A stretch of 64,000 nt of DNA from Lytechinus pictus (GCF_037042905.1 NW_026974140.1:13465001-13529000), one strand, 5' to 3'; positions 44,576-55,519 are shown, counted from the stretch's first letter. Notes: generated by a model not told the origin, from the letters alone. A program made the numbers and translations.

Positions 44576-44615
44576 TTTTTTTTGGTTGTCAAAAATGTCC
44601 GGTTTGGGGCTTCGT

Positions 44616-44900
44616 AATTTCAAGACTAGACCAACATATCAATCGAAAACAAATTTGAGCTCCGCGCGAGAATTTTTGGCGCCCTCTTGAGTTTCAGACC
44701 AAGGAGGCGAGTGGAGAAGAAGGGGGAGGCTTATTTTACAGACATTTCTACCTAAATTTTTGAAGATTTTTCATGCGTATTTGTTGTAATTGGAATATAT
44801 TTCCTTGAACATTTCATACAGATTGCAAAAACGGTAATAATGGTATTAAAAATCATATAAAATCAAATATGCACGTCTAAAAAAATTCCCATTAATGTGG
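44616..44900 (-). promoter_or_regulatory. Possible displaced C2CD3 upstream sequence
   Basis: If the fold-back element is removed, this sequence abuts the C2CD3 start region. It includes a CpG-containing segment (CTCCGCGCGAGAATTTTTGG, then GGCGCCCTCTTGAG). It may hold the ancestral 5' UTR or promoter; inference only. Confidence 0.25.
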
Positions 44901-45136
44901 TAATCAGGGGGGAACTTGACGTGCCGGACGTTAATCCAACAAGTCCCATTTTATCCGACATTTACCAGAGGAAGGGTGCTTCTCAGCCAATCAAGATCAA
45001 TGAAAGTTATCATCGGGTCTGACAACTTGGACAAACATGTTGATAAAACGTTTCCCAGGCCTAATAAGTACTGCAGCTTTAGATTTTCTTGCCCATGGGC
45101 AGGGGCGGAAATCTCTCCCAAAAGGTAGGGGGGACA

Positions 45137-47014
45137 CAGGGGCGGATCCAGCCTTCGCCAATAGGGGGGGGGGGGGGCGGAAATTTGTTTCAGCCATATT
45201 TTCCCCGATCGGTAGCTCGAAGATGATTTTTGTTGTTTCTTTGAAGGGGTAGTCCTCATTAGTCACTTCTTAGCTTTATTCTTATAAATTAATATATAAT
45301 ATCATAATCCTTATTTATATGATGCGAGCGCGAAGCGCGAGCTAATTTTAATAGGTATAGAATAGGTATATAAGTAAACAATTAATGCAAGCGCGGAGCG
45401 CGAGCGGAAAATTTCGAGATTTTAGTCCTATAATATTTACTGAACGAGACACTCTATACATGTTTTGTAAATCCTGAAAAGGATGAGTATTAATAATGCG
45501 AGCGCAAAGCGCGAGCAGACAATTTTTATATACGTTTTGAACTGGTACCTGTTAAGGACTGATTGCATTTAGCGTTAAATATTTCAACAATCAAAAAATG
45601 CGAGCGCGAAGCGCGAGCTGAAAAATTTTTGAACTTTCTAAAGAAAGAATTGAAAATTTTAATCAGTTTTTGTAATCGTGAACATAGCTATATAATTTAA
45701 CGATTGATGCGTGCGCGAAGCGCGAGCAGAATATTTTTTCGAGATTTAGACCTAAAAATGGGCCAATCTGTTCATGTTTTGTAAATCATCAAAAGGATGA
45801 GTAATATGGGGTCTTCCTACAATAATAATGCGAGCACAAAGCGCGAGCAGAAAAATGTTGATATTGTGATCTGAAACTGGATAATGATTTAAATTAGAGA
45901 ACAAGTTGAATATCTGAATAAACATGCGCGAGCGTGTTTCATATTTAGACCTAGAATCTAGGCATTCTAATACAAGTTTAATCATGAAACTTTGATATTC
46001 CGATCTGAAAAAAGTGTCAATTTCAGCTTTATATTTCAAGCCCTTTGTAGAAAAATTGTAAGGTGGATATGGATCGCACTTTATAAAAAAGAGCTGATAT
46101 TATTATTACTTTGAGTTTTGACATAGGACCGGGACATTCTTACGACATGTCATCATATGAAAATGACGACTATCTTCCTAATCCTCTTGCTAAGCGCGAG
46201 ATGAAACAAAAGGGACAATTTATTTATTAAATTAATATCATATTTATTAATGCCTTATGAGGGCGCGAAATCTGATGATATCATGGCATAAAAATTGGAC
46301 ATTTCACTTTTGTGATTATGAATAGGATGCATCAGTTAATATATTTTTAACCATTAATGCGAGCGCAAATCGCGAGCTAACATTTTTGATAAACTGTCAT
46401 GAAAAGGGGATTTTAAGTAGTTTTTTGTATAATCAATATTGAAACATTTATATAACTCGCCAATCAAAATGCGAGCGTGCAGCTCGCTAGCTGATACGTC
46501 TTGGTCTTGACAATCAGACCTGGAAAGGGATATTTTGAAAACTTTATGGAATACACGAAAATAATAGGTACCTGATAAATCAAAATTTGCGAGCGCGCAG
46601 CGTAAGCAGCAAATGTTAACATTCAGACCATACAACTGACATTTTTACAGAGCACTTTTTAAAAACCAATTTGTAAATTACACAAAATAATGAAAGTTCG
46701 ATTTCCGAGGTGAAATATGTTTTGTATATTGACTTCCAAACTCAAACATATTCGAACTCCATATCGAACAAGATATGTAAATCACCTAACAGGCAATGCA
46801 AGCGCGAAACGCGAGCGAAAATTTTATATAGTGGCACGAAAGATTATTTTTATTTTCCAAGTCTTCCCCTCATCTTATTTTATGCACTCGTCGTCCTTCT
46901 CTTCTTTTTCTCTTCTCTATTCCCTCCTTTTTCCTTCTTTCTTTCCTTTTTTCTTTTTTTGCTCCGCCAAGAGGGGGGGGGGGGGCGGGCCCCTCGGCCC
47001 CTGGATCCGCCTAT
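45137..47014. mobile_element. GGCGGATCCAG element carrying CpG-core array, inner
   Basis: Begins CAGGGGCGGATCCAGCC then a G14 run; ends GGCCCCTGGATCCGCCTAT. The split host sequence GGGGGACA / GGGGACA on the two sides is a likely target duplication. The interior is block C of the CpG-core repeats. Confidence 0.75.
45320..46830 (-). repeat. CpG-core repeat array (block C, inverted)
   Basis: Same core in opposite orientation, GCGAGCGCGAAGCGCGAGC, near 45324, 45390, 45499, 45600, 45713, 45830, 45930, 46360, 46470, 46590 and 46797, with about 70-130 bp spacing and AATTTTTGA-type spacers. Confidence 0.85.
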
Positions 47015-47483
47015 GGGGACAAGGGGCGGGACAATTTGACAAGCAAAAAAAGTTATCATCGCCAAAGTAAGGTCATATCTCGTCCCAAAATACATGTTTT
47101 ATTTCGATTTAGAATGATGTATTTCTTACCATCATAAAAGACCAAAAATAGTAGGGGGGACATTTGATATTGTGTCCCCCCTACTATTTTGAGTAGGGGG
47201 GACACGTCCCCCCTGTCCCCCCTGGGATTTCCGCCCATGCCCATGGGAGAGAAATATTAGTTGAACCCTTTTTTCTATTTTATGGAGGAAACCCCGGAGG
47301 GAACGTTTTTTTTTTTTACTGGAAGCAGGTACTGTTTTTTTTTAAAACTCATAAATGAAGGTGATTTTGGTCAGAATTTTTTTAAACTCCCAAATGAAGG
47401 TAACCCGATTTACACCACTGGGGATTCAAATATTTTGTAGATTATCCAAATCCTTTTTATCCTGAAGTTATTAAGATGTGTTT

Positions 47484-48489
47484 CAGGAGCAGCGGAGCGA
47501 AGTTGAAAGTGGGGGGGGGGGAGGGGGCACAGGGAAAAAGGGGCACTATCGTAAACATGGCCTTATGCAGATTTTTTTTCGCTGCATGGCCCCAGCACTA
47601 GTAAACTTTTTTGGAAAAAACTCGAAAGCAATCGATAAAGCAAGTGACCGAGCTTTAATTGAGGCGCTTTTGTATTTTGTGTTTTGAAATTGATGGATTG
47701 TGTGCATACTTTTGATAAATTTGAGAAAATCTGCATAAAAAGTGTGAGTTTTCTAAATTTCGGAGGGAAGGCAACTGCCCCCTGCCCCACCCCAGCTGCG
47801 TACGGCCATGATCTTAAAAGAAAGAAAAAAATACTTACCTACCCGACTCACGCGACTCATGAAAATTAGGCACGTATAGGATTATTATTTTTTTCATTCA
47901 TTATGCACGTTTGCAGAAGGAAGCAGAACGGCGCTAAATAAAAAAAAGAAACCGGGCGCTCATCGGGTTCGAAGGACAACTTATCTGATATGACGAACAG
48001 GCACCTTAACAGGTCCTTCTCAGATGAAAGGGGGATAGAATGCGTTCGTGGGGGACACTTTTCTTTGGTAAAAAGGGGCACTGATACGAGAAAGGGCACC
48101 TATAATAAGGCAAAGGGGGCACTTCTTCTCAGGTGAAAGGGGCACAGGACATGTTCGCAAGGGGCACTTTTCTTGGGTAAACAGGGGTACTGATTCGAGA
48201 AAGGGCACTTACAAGAAGGCACTGGACCACTTGCTCAGACATAAAACGGATCCTTCTCAGTTGAAAGGGGCACAGGACATGTTCGTGAGGGGCACATTTC
48301 TTGGGTAGAAATGGGCACTGATTGGATAAAGGGCACTGAAAAGAAGGCAAAGGAGCACTTGCTCAGACACAAAACGTGCCCTTCTCATGTGAAAGGGGCA
48401 CAGTACACGTTCGTGAGGGAGCATATTCTTGCGTAAAAGGGCACTTTTCATTACTTCACTGTGCCCCCGCCCCCCGATCGCCTCCCCTG
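47484..48489. mobile_element. hAT-like element with 128-bp tandem core, 1,006 bp
   Basis: Starts CAGGAGCAGCGGAGCG and ends CGATCGCCTCCCCTG; the perfect 8-bp duplication ATGTGTTT lies at 47476-47483 and 48490-48497. A G11 run and GGGGGCAC mark the left end and the complementary GTGCCCCCGCCCCCC the right. Confidence 0.85.
48010..48450 (+). repeat. 128-bp tandem repeat
   Basis: Units start CCTTCTCAGNTGAAAGGGG near 48015, 48123, 48251 and 48379, each with GTTCGTGAGGGGCAC and TTGGGTAAAAAGGGGCACTG. Open frames across it on the minus strand repeat CPL and RISAPF words and are not genes. Confidence 0.85.
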
Positions 48490-48792
48490 ATGTGTTTTCA
48501 TTCAGCGGGGTTTTAGGGGCTTCAACATGGCCATGGAAAGCGGGGGTGCTAGGGTAGATAAATATGTAATGTTGATATTTTCCCCAAAACACCTTCATTT
48601 GGGAGCGAAAAAACATTTTTAATATCTGCTCGTCATTTCTTTTCTGACCAAAATCGCTTTTAGTTTCATTTAAGAGTTTTTTTTTAAAACAGCACCCACC
48701 TCTTTAATAAAGCTCGATCCATAAAATTAAATGATTTTTTATCAAGAAAATCTAAAGCAGTACTAACATAAGGCTAAGGAGCGTTTCATTAA

Positions 48793-49391
48793 AGGTCAAG
48801 TCCAACACAGAAAATGTTGATTTGAATAAATAGAGAAAAATCAAACAAGAATAATGCTGAAATAATGTAATCAAAATCAAATGCAAAATAAGAAAGTTAT
48901 GACATCTTAAAGTTTCGCTTATTTTTCACAGAACAGTGATATGCACATTTCAGTGACATGCAAATTAGACAAATTAGACAGTCAATGATGTCCGTCACTC
49001 AATATTTCTTTTGTTTTTTTATTGTTTGAATTATACAATATTTAATTTCTTACACATTTGACAATAAGGACCAACTTGACTGAACCATATAGTATTAAAG
49101 AATGCTTATTCCACATGTTCAGGAAGTATTTAATCGTTATTTGACTGCAATGAGGAAAAAACTAGGTTATTTAATGTTTCATATAATAAAATACAAAAGA
49201 AAAAGTGAGTGGATGACGTCATCTGTCTCCTCATTTTGCATACCAACAGAAATTTAGAAATTGAGCAAATCTTTAAAATGTCATAACTTTCTTATTTGAC
49301 ATTCGATTTTGATGAAAATTTCATTGCTTATGCTCGCTGAATTTTTCCCCTTTTTATTCAAGTAAGCTTTTTGTTGGGGTGGACTTGTCCT
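48793..49391. mobile_element. TTAA-flanked MITE, 599 bp
   Basis: Ends AGGTCAAGTCCAACA and, inverted, AGGACAAGTCCACCCC, each next to TTAA (48789-48792, 49392-49395), the target used by piggyBac-type elements. The arms continue GAATAAATAGAGAAAAATC versus GAATAAAAAGGGGAAAAATTC. A truncated relative lies at about 42900-43150. Confidence 0.8.
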
Positions 49392-49480
49392 TTAAAATCT
49401 TTGTCCGACAAGTTGTCAGACCTGATAACTTTCCTTGATTTAGATTGGCTGAGAAGCACCCTTACTCTGGTAACACACAC
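49392..49480 (-). repeat. Repeat pair with 44945-45035 (inverted)
   Basis: GACAAGTTGTCAGACCTGAT and GATTGGCTGAGAAGCACCCT are the reverse complement, with few changes, of 44945-45035. A dispersed repeat family rather than a gene. Confidence 0.7.
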
Positions 49481-49685
49481 ACACACCACTCACCAGTGGC
49501 GTAACTACGGGGGGCACGTACCCCCCCCCCCCCCATCGGCTGCATGGGGAAAAAAACGGGGGAAAGGAGAAGAAGTGGGAGAAAGAAAGAGAAAAGTAGT
49601 TGATGGCAGAAGCAATCATTTTATATTATGTTTATATTATGTTTATATTATGTTGTATTATGTTATACTGTGTGGGTAGAAAAAT

Positions 49686-50282
49686 AACTTGACACCTCAT
49701 AAATCCCCAATTTAAGAAAAAAAAATGTCATCAACGCATAATCATTATGGCTGGAAAGACTATCTTCTCCCAAATAATTTGATACCATATTTTATGGGGT
49801 ATGTGTTAACGCTTGGGTGATCAGGAGGCATTCTTTGCAGTGATGCAATTTTGATTTGCAACAAAACAAAGGCATGACTGCAATGAATGAATCCAGATGC
49901 CAATGATGTCATAATCTATGAGTTAGTAAACATATTTGAAAATCCCTTTTCAATGAAGAATTGATACTAGAAATTAATACTCTCATTGATGTAAATTACT
50001 GGGAAAATGTTTTGAAATGGATTTTAATGCAACTCTTCTCGGATTATGACATAATTGACATCGGAATTCGTTTATTGCAGTCATGCTTTACTTTGGCGCA
50101 AATCAAAATTTATATCACTACAAAGGATGCCTCGTGATCATCCAAGTATTAACACATACTACATAAATACGGTATCAAATTATTTGAGATACCATACTCT
50201 TTCAAGCCATATATAATAATTATGTATTTATGACATATTTTTCCTTAAATTGGAGATTTATGAGGTGTAAATTTTTTTTGAC
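49686..50282. mobile_element. Long hairpin MITE
   Basis: The left arm CACCTCATAAATCCCCAATT (49692 on) pairs with TTGGAGATTTATGAGGTG at 50252-50270. Matching continues inwards through AATAATTTGATACCATATTT / GGTATCAAATTATTTGAGAT and GCATGACTGCAATGAATG / CGTTTATTGCAGTCATGC. Arms are about 230 bp, the loop about 120 bp. Confidence 0.85.
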
Positions 50283-51339
50283 TCACATGGGAAATATTTT
50301 TTTAATAACTTTATGAAACATAATCGTTCCTGGTGCTCGCATTGTGTGTTTAATGAGATATATAATCCCGTTGTATTAAAACATCGCGTGTTTAAGTCGA
50401 TATACATCAATTCCAAAAAAAAATTCCTTAAAATGTCCTAATTTGGGGTCAATATATACACAAAATTCAGCTCGGGCTTCGCGCTCGAATTGTTTGATCA
50501 GTAAGACACATATCCGTTTAATGGCACAGTCCTTAAAATGTCTCTATTAGGTCAGTGTACCTGGCTATTGAGCGCGCCCGCCCACTAAGTGAATCAACAT
50601 TTTGCTGGTGCCCCCCCCCCCCCATGCCGTGACCCATGGTACTCCACTGCCACACACACAAAATTACCCTGGAGGAAAACAAAAATAATAAAATCGATTA
50701 TCTTCAATTTCTGGTTCCCATCGCAAATAGCGCCATCTTCGAGTTCTATTTTCAGAAAGCCGCGGCAAAGAAATCACAAATTAATGATCGAATGCAATTT
50801 CTAATAGCCTATAGAATTCATGAATTCTTATTATTACTATTTTTAGGATGAAAAACATTACTTTTACCACGTGAACAAGAACGATTATCATTCGTATAGG
50901 GGGGATCTCCGGGGGGGGGGGGGGGTTGCGGTGGTCCGTCCCAGGTCCCCTTGATAAAATTTGTGTTTGAAAAAAGGACATTTGAAAACTCTGTAATATA
51001 TTGGGGTCCCCAGAGACGTGAAGGAGGTGCTCGTTTTGAATCTTTTTTGCTTGTTAAAAGAAACTTCGACGGTAAAGTCGTAAATATGATGGTCTTCCAC
51101 CATTTTTTGCTTGCTTGCATGAAAAAATCCTTGATCTGCCACTTTCGAGGGTAGTGGCATAAAATGATGGCAAAGGCGAAATGACTTTGGATAGCAAGGC
51201 AATGTAGATGATCAAAACCTCTGTACCTTGCTATGGTGTTGTTTGACAGACAACCATCTATGTATTGAAGGCTCTGGAGACTCTTTTTGTATAGTTTCAA
51301 CTTGATTTATACTTTTTCCCTTTCTGCATTTTGCTCTGA

Positions 51340-51415
51340 AGCGCCCTGAGCATTTTAATAAGAAAGAAAGTGTGCTATAGAAATTACATTATCATTATTA
51401 TATTTATTATATCCT
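51340..51415 (+). repeat. Retroelement 3' tail
   Basis: GAAGCGCCCTGAGCATTTTA, GTGTGCTATAGAAATTACAT and (CATTATTAT)n, resembling the tail of the SINE at 28314-28608. The body may extend upstream to about 51000. Confidence 0.5.
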
Positions 51416-52199
51416 ATTATATAGACTCATGTGTTGATTTAGGGTCAACCATACATGAAGCCTGTCATGATAAAGTGATAATTCTAAATAATGAGTCAAC
51501 AAATGTCAGAGGACTAAAATATTTGTACACTTTTTCAGTCTTTATGGCTCGCAAAACCCCCTTTAGAAATAAGCAAGAAATTATTTATTCTTTTAGAACC
51601 TTTTTGTTTGTTTATTTTTATTCAATTCACCGACTCTAAAAGAAAATGAGAATACACTCTAAAAAAAATGACATATTAAAGAGAGGTCCAATGGGCATGG
51701 TTTTAAAACTTGAATTCGGGTTTGGCGTTGAAATATAAAATAAATATCATTTTTTTAATTATTTGATTTACATGTTTATCAATTCATCTATTTATCAATT
51801 AATTTCATAGTATAATTATCATGATTATGATTATTATTATTATTATCGTCATTATGATCATCATCATCATATTTTTTTTATTCTATGATCTTTTTTTTTT
51901 TTTTTGGGGGGGGGGCTCCAGAAAGGAAATTTCCATCAGCACTCTAGTGAAATGTGTTACTTCTGTTTCATAAACAGACATAATAATAATAAATGGATAC
52001 AAACATTACAAGTTAAACAAACATGAGAACGCTGCCTCATGCAACTTCTAAAATCAACATGAACTTACAAGTTACAGTTGACCAAAACGAACAGATTCTA
52101 ATCCACGGGGTTTTATGGGACATTGCTGAAAATAGCAGTGACAGAAAAAAGAAGAAAAAGAAGTCAATGCTGCTCCGCAATTCAAGATAAGTAGGTAAG

Positions 52200-52400
52200 A
52201 AGAGGAGAGAGGGAGAGAGAGAGTTGCGGGTGTGTGTGTGTGGGTGCGCGTGTGCGTTCGTGTGTTTGTGAAGATGGTTAAGGGGTGTGGGGTGTGCGCA
52301 ATTGTGGTCGTGAGGTGTACATAGGTGGTTGCAAGGGAGTGTAGGTGTGTATATAACATAGACACACACTCCCTCACACCCCCACACACACTAACTCGCA
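52200..52400. repeat. (GA)n/(GT)n and (CA)n simple repeats
   Basis: GAGAGGGAGAGAGAGAG, then GTGTGTGTGTGTGGGTGCG and, 120 bp later, ACACACACTCCCTCACACCC, able to pair. Open frames through it are His/Thr-rich artefacts. Confidence 0.75.
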
Positions 52401-52743
52401 AACACAAGGGTGCCGTTTATATTTTTTCCCTAAAATTAAAGATACATTATATTACATGATTTATATATCTCTAATAAATGTATAGAGGGTCCCTTCCCGA
52501 AAGCTTGTACATCAAATTTTGTCCTCTGATAATATTATCAGACATTTTCAATTACATTAGTTGAGATTAAATCTAGGGATACAATAGCATTAACACATTT
52601 TAGAAGAAATTACACGTATCTTAGTTGACACAAATAAACTATCAAAATAGGTTTAACTTTACTTTTATGAAAGGTGTATATCATAAGTGTTCTCTCTTTG
52701 AGAGGTGCCAAATTGGACCTTTAACGTGGGAAAGGTTGAACTA

Positions 52744-52893
52744 TACACTGTAAAAAAATATTGGGTAAAATTTTTACCACCACGAGGGCAATTATGTGTC
52801 CAAACATATTGTCCAGTATAAGGTTTAAAAAAGCAGCAACTACTTTAGAATGGGCAAAATTTTCATCACATTGGATAAATAAATAATCATCTA
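52744..52893. mobile_element. Truncated copy of the 58725-58985 MITE
   Basis: TACACTGTAAAAAAATATTG and AGAATGGGCAAAATTTTCAT match the left two thirds of the other copy. The right inverted end is missing. Confidence 0.7.
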
Positions 52894-53457
52894 CCCGTCA
52901 GTCTCATTTAACATTCCTGATAAGTTTAATGAAAACAAACACCATATAAAAAGCTATTTTTTTCTTCTTAAATAACAAAAAAGGGCTGGTATTCTTTAGA
53001 AATGAAAATATAAGTATTGTAAGAATAGTGATACATGTTGGTTTATTAACAGGCTCTCTTAAAAAAAATCAAACAACAACAACAAATAGTATAAAGAATG
53101 GACAGGAGTTTCATGCATTTGATGTAAAAGATAAAATGTCTTGGGTATAAAGTATCGTGTCAGGAGTCAAACCCCGGTCGCATCCGTACATACCTAAGCA
53201 CTCACACACAGACTTGTCATATTTTATATGCTTTTTGTATGTATTTTGATTATTTTGTTTTCTAAATTTGCCATACGTCCGTCCCCATATCTTGTCTATT
53301 TTTGTTAAACGTACATAAATTTCCAATTCCTTGTCAAAGTTGATAATTCAATCCATATCTATTAAGTCTTTTTATTGAACAAGTTGACAAGTTGATTTGG
53401 AATTAATCTTGTTATTTTGATTCTCTTACACCTTGGCAAACTTATGTTCCAATACTC

Positions 53458-53552
53458 TATCTCTACTAAAAATTTCTGTATAAACAAATAAATAAATAAA
53501 TAAATAACCATATCATATGGTTATTTATTTATACATAATTTTTAGTAGAGAT
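53458..53552. repeat. Near-perfect palindrome
   Basis: ATCTCTACTAAAAATTTCTG pairs with CATAATTTTTAGTAGAGAT, and TAAATAAATAACCATAT pairs with ATATGGTTATTTATTTA about the centre CATATG-like CATATCATATG. It could extrude as a cruciform. Confidence 0.8.
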
Positions 53553-53559
53553 AAATTAT

Positions 53560-54903
53560 ACAGGCACCCTTATGATCATAAATATTCCCACCAACAATTC
53601 TTCCACACCTCTTTGCCTCACACACGGCAACACTCACCCACACCCCACATCCAGACACCCAAACTCGCTCATTCACCATTATTGTATCTTGAATTAGATC
53701 ATATTGTTTTGTAGTGATTATGAAACCGAACCAATGAATTCGACGCGAATCACGTTAAATAAGGAAGGGTGACATTAATATAGATCACACTCTACAGTTG
53801 TCAGAATTGAACCTTTAAACGGTAAATAGAAAGTAAGATTCGTTTAAAACTGCAAATTTAGTAATACAAAATAGAACATGATACAACTCAATCAGCCAAT
53901 AGCGCAAAGAGTTACCAATGAATATGCCCTTTTTTAATAACCTTTACAGGGTAAAAGATAAGGCCCAAACACTGATTTGTTACATTTCCATAAGTCGAAT
54001 AGAAAAGCTATAATAATAAAGTGGGTGGGTGAACATGGTTTGGGTAGCAGTCTTTCAGAGAGTAGGAGATGGCCATGCAGGCAAGAACAAATGAAAGAAA
54101 GAGGCAATGGAAACGGTAGGAGGTGGAGCAGGATAGATAAATGTGTGTGTGGGATGTGGGTGCGAGAGAGAAAGAGAGGGGGTGATACAAGTTCTTAATA
54201 ACATTATTTCGAAGATATACACACACTTTCAGATTTTTCTTAGACCTTTTAACACTGCATACGCCAGTTTGTTCAGTTCCAGTGTCCAGCCAATCAAAGA
54301 CTAGCAAAATGTTCAGTGATTGAGTTGTAAAATTGACTTACAAGAAGTTGAAAAGGAAAAGTTTGTCCAATTTGCAAATAACTTTTGTGTTCGGCTATCC
54401 ACCCCTTGGACTGAATGAAACCTCGCGCGAGCGCTCAATAGAGATTAACTATGAAGGGAGGACTATTAACGTTTAACCATTCCTGACTTATTAAGATCTT
54501 ACATCGCTTGCCGAAAGCAAGCGAGCAAGCGAGATTCGTCAAGGAGTTGTGATATCAAATGAGCTTGTGTCGATCTGACTAAACTTCGACTTATTAACCC
54601 AAAGCAAAAAAAGGAGGCGTTGTGCGCAGAAGCTCACAATCACGTGTTTGGTTCTCGTTTGTTGATTTATTATTTTTTTTACTGAGCGGGTTCAAGGGTG
54701 AGCAAAATCTTCCGGAAAACTTTACTCCATCATCACCTGATAGTTAATCGAGGTGTAAGCCGTGTAATTGATGACATTAGATGCGTTAATTGCAATCCAA
54801 CGACCAGCTTTATACAATTTACCCGTGGCGGAAAAGAGGAAGCTTAGGGCTTGTTTTGAGGGATCATATCGCATCTTGGTGCACGGCCTCAGCTCCTCCA
54901 GAG
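53560..54903 (+). promoter_or_regulatory. Upstream region of Xlox
   Basis: About 1.3 kb without a repeat I recognise. An E-box CACGTG at 54641-54646 runs into GTTTGGTTCTCGTTTGTTG, a Fox-like stretch. No clear TATA box or transcription start can be assigned. Confidence 0.3.
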
Positions 54904-55519
54904 ATGGATGGGAACAATCCCGCGTACTATCACTACCTCCCAAAGGGACAGTTCCCGGTACCTATCACCAATGGTGAAGTTAATAACTTTCCATCCAGCT
55001 ATAGCCCCCAACCTCCATCTTGTCTATATGAGACCAAACCAACTATCCATAACGAGGATGCCGCAGGGTATGGTCATGCTACCGGTCTACAGGTACCCGA
55101 TGGTCGGGGAGATGACGGGCTAGCTATTCAGCAACAGTACGTCCAACTTCACGGCGCCACAATGCCAATGCATTCTCCTACGAACCCTCAGGACTTATCT
55201 AGGCCGCTGGCTCTGGCCCAGCAAGCCTGTAGCCAGTCGCAACAGTGCGACGGACTCCCTATAAATTCTCTTGCGTCTCAGCAGCCGAATTATGCTCGAA
55301 TGCATGGGCTTTCGATGGCGGGACACCATGGCGCTGTTAACGGTGGCCAAGGGCAGTGCCACGGGCAACTAGCGCACCAACCGCTTTACACAATGGCTTC
55401 TGAGTATCCTATGTCCTCTGCTAAGATGTCGAAGAATGCTAATGTTGGTCAGAATCTTCAATTTCCATGGATGAAAACAACAAAATCCCATGCTCATATG
55501 TGGAAAGCAAATTGGCCAG
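54904..55519 (+). CDS. Xlox: Xlox (Pdx1/Lox) ParaHox exon 1
   Basis: Encodes 205 residues plus one base of the first exon of the ParaHox transcription factor Xlox (Pdx1 in vertebrates), a DNA-binding regulator of gut and endocrine patterning. Diagnostic features: start MDGNNPAYYHYLPKG and SPQPPSCLY (compare the vertebrate N-terminus and SPPACLY), and near the end LQFPWMKTTKSHAH with a following WKANWPG, the Pdx hexapeptide that contacts PBC cofactors. Vertebrate Pdx1 has FPWMKSTKAHAWKGQW, which separates it from Hox3 (FPWMKES) and Cdx. The exon ends CCAG before GTAAGA, phase 1, as in Pdx1, where the homeodomain follows in exon 2. The ATG at 54904 is preferred over an in-frame ATG at 54790 because family similarity begins there. 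The homeobox exon is not in this window. Confidence 0.93.

Larger units (their letters stand above)
41109..44615. mobile_element. Fold-back element with tandem-repeat arms
   Basis: Left end ACGAAGCCCCAAACCGGACA (41109 on) and right end in reverse complement match, continuing TTTTTGACANCC, an A13 run and ATTATCACGTACGTACG. The arms are arrays of 20-21 bp units (ACGTACGTACG plus CAGTATTATT or TGATAATTATT): 41150-41515 and 44313-44575. Flanks AATTTCAT (41101-41108) and AATTTCAA (44616-44623) form a 7/8 target duplication. The interior contains a later insertion, 41997-44149. Confidence 0.88.
45100..47239. mobile_element. hAT-like GCGGAAATC element, outer
   Basis: Starts CAGGGGCGGAAATCTC and ends GATTTCCGCCCATG; the perfect 8-bp duplication CCCATGGG flanks it (45092-45099, 47240-47247). 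Its body is split by another element at 45137-47014, and the pieces join to the same sequence as the 42491-42749 copy (AATTTGACAAGC, AGTAGGGGGGACA). Confidence 0.88.

Noticed and set aside
48010..48616. Minus-strand frames with repeated CPL/RISAPF words
   Set aside because: They are translations of the 128-bp tandem repeat.
52037..52407. His/Thr-rich open frames on the minus strand
   Set aside because: Produced by GT/CA simple repeats; no other coding evidence.
54790..54903. In-frame upstream ATG adding 38 residues to Xlox
   Set aside because: The extra residues have no family counterpart, whereas resemblance to Pdx1 starts at the ATG at 54904.
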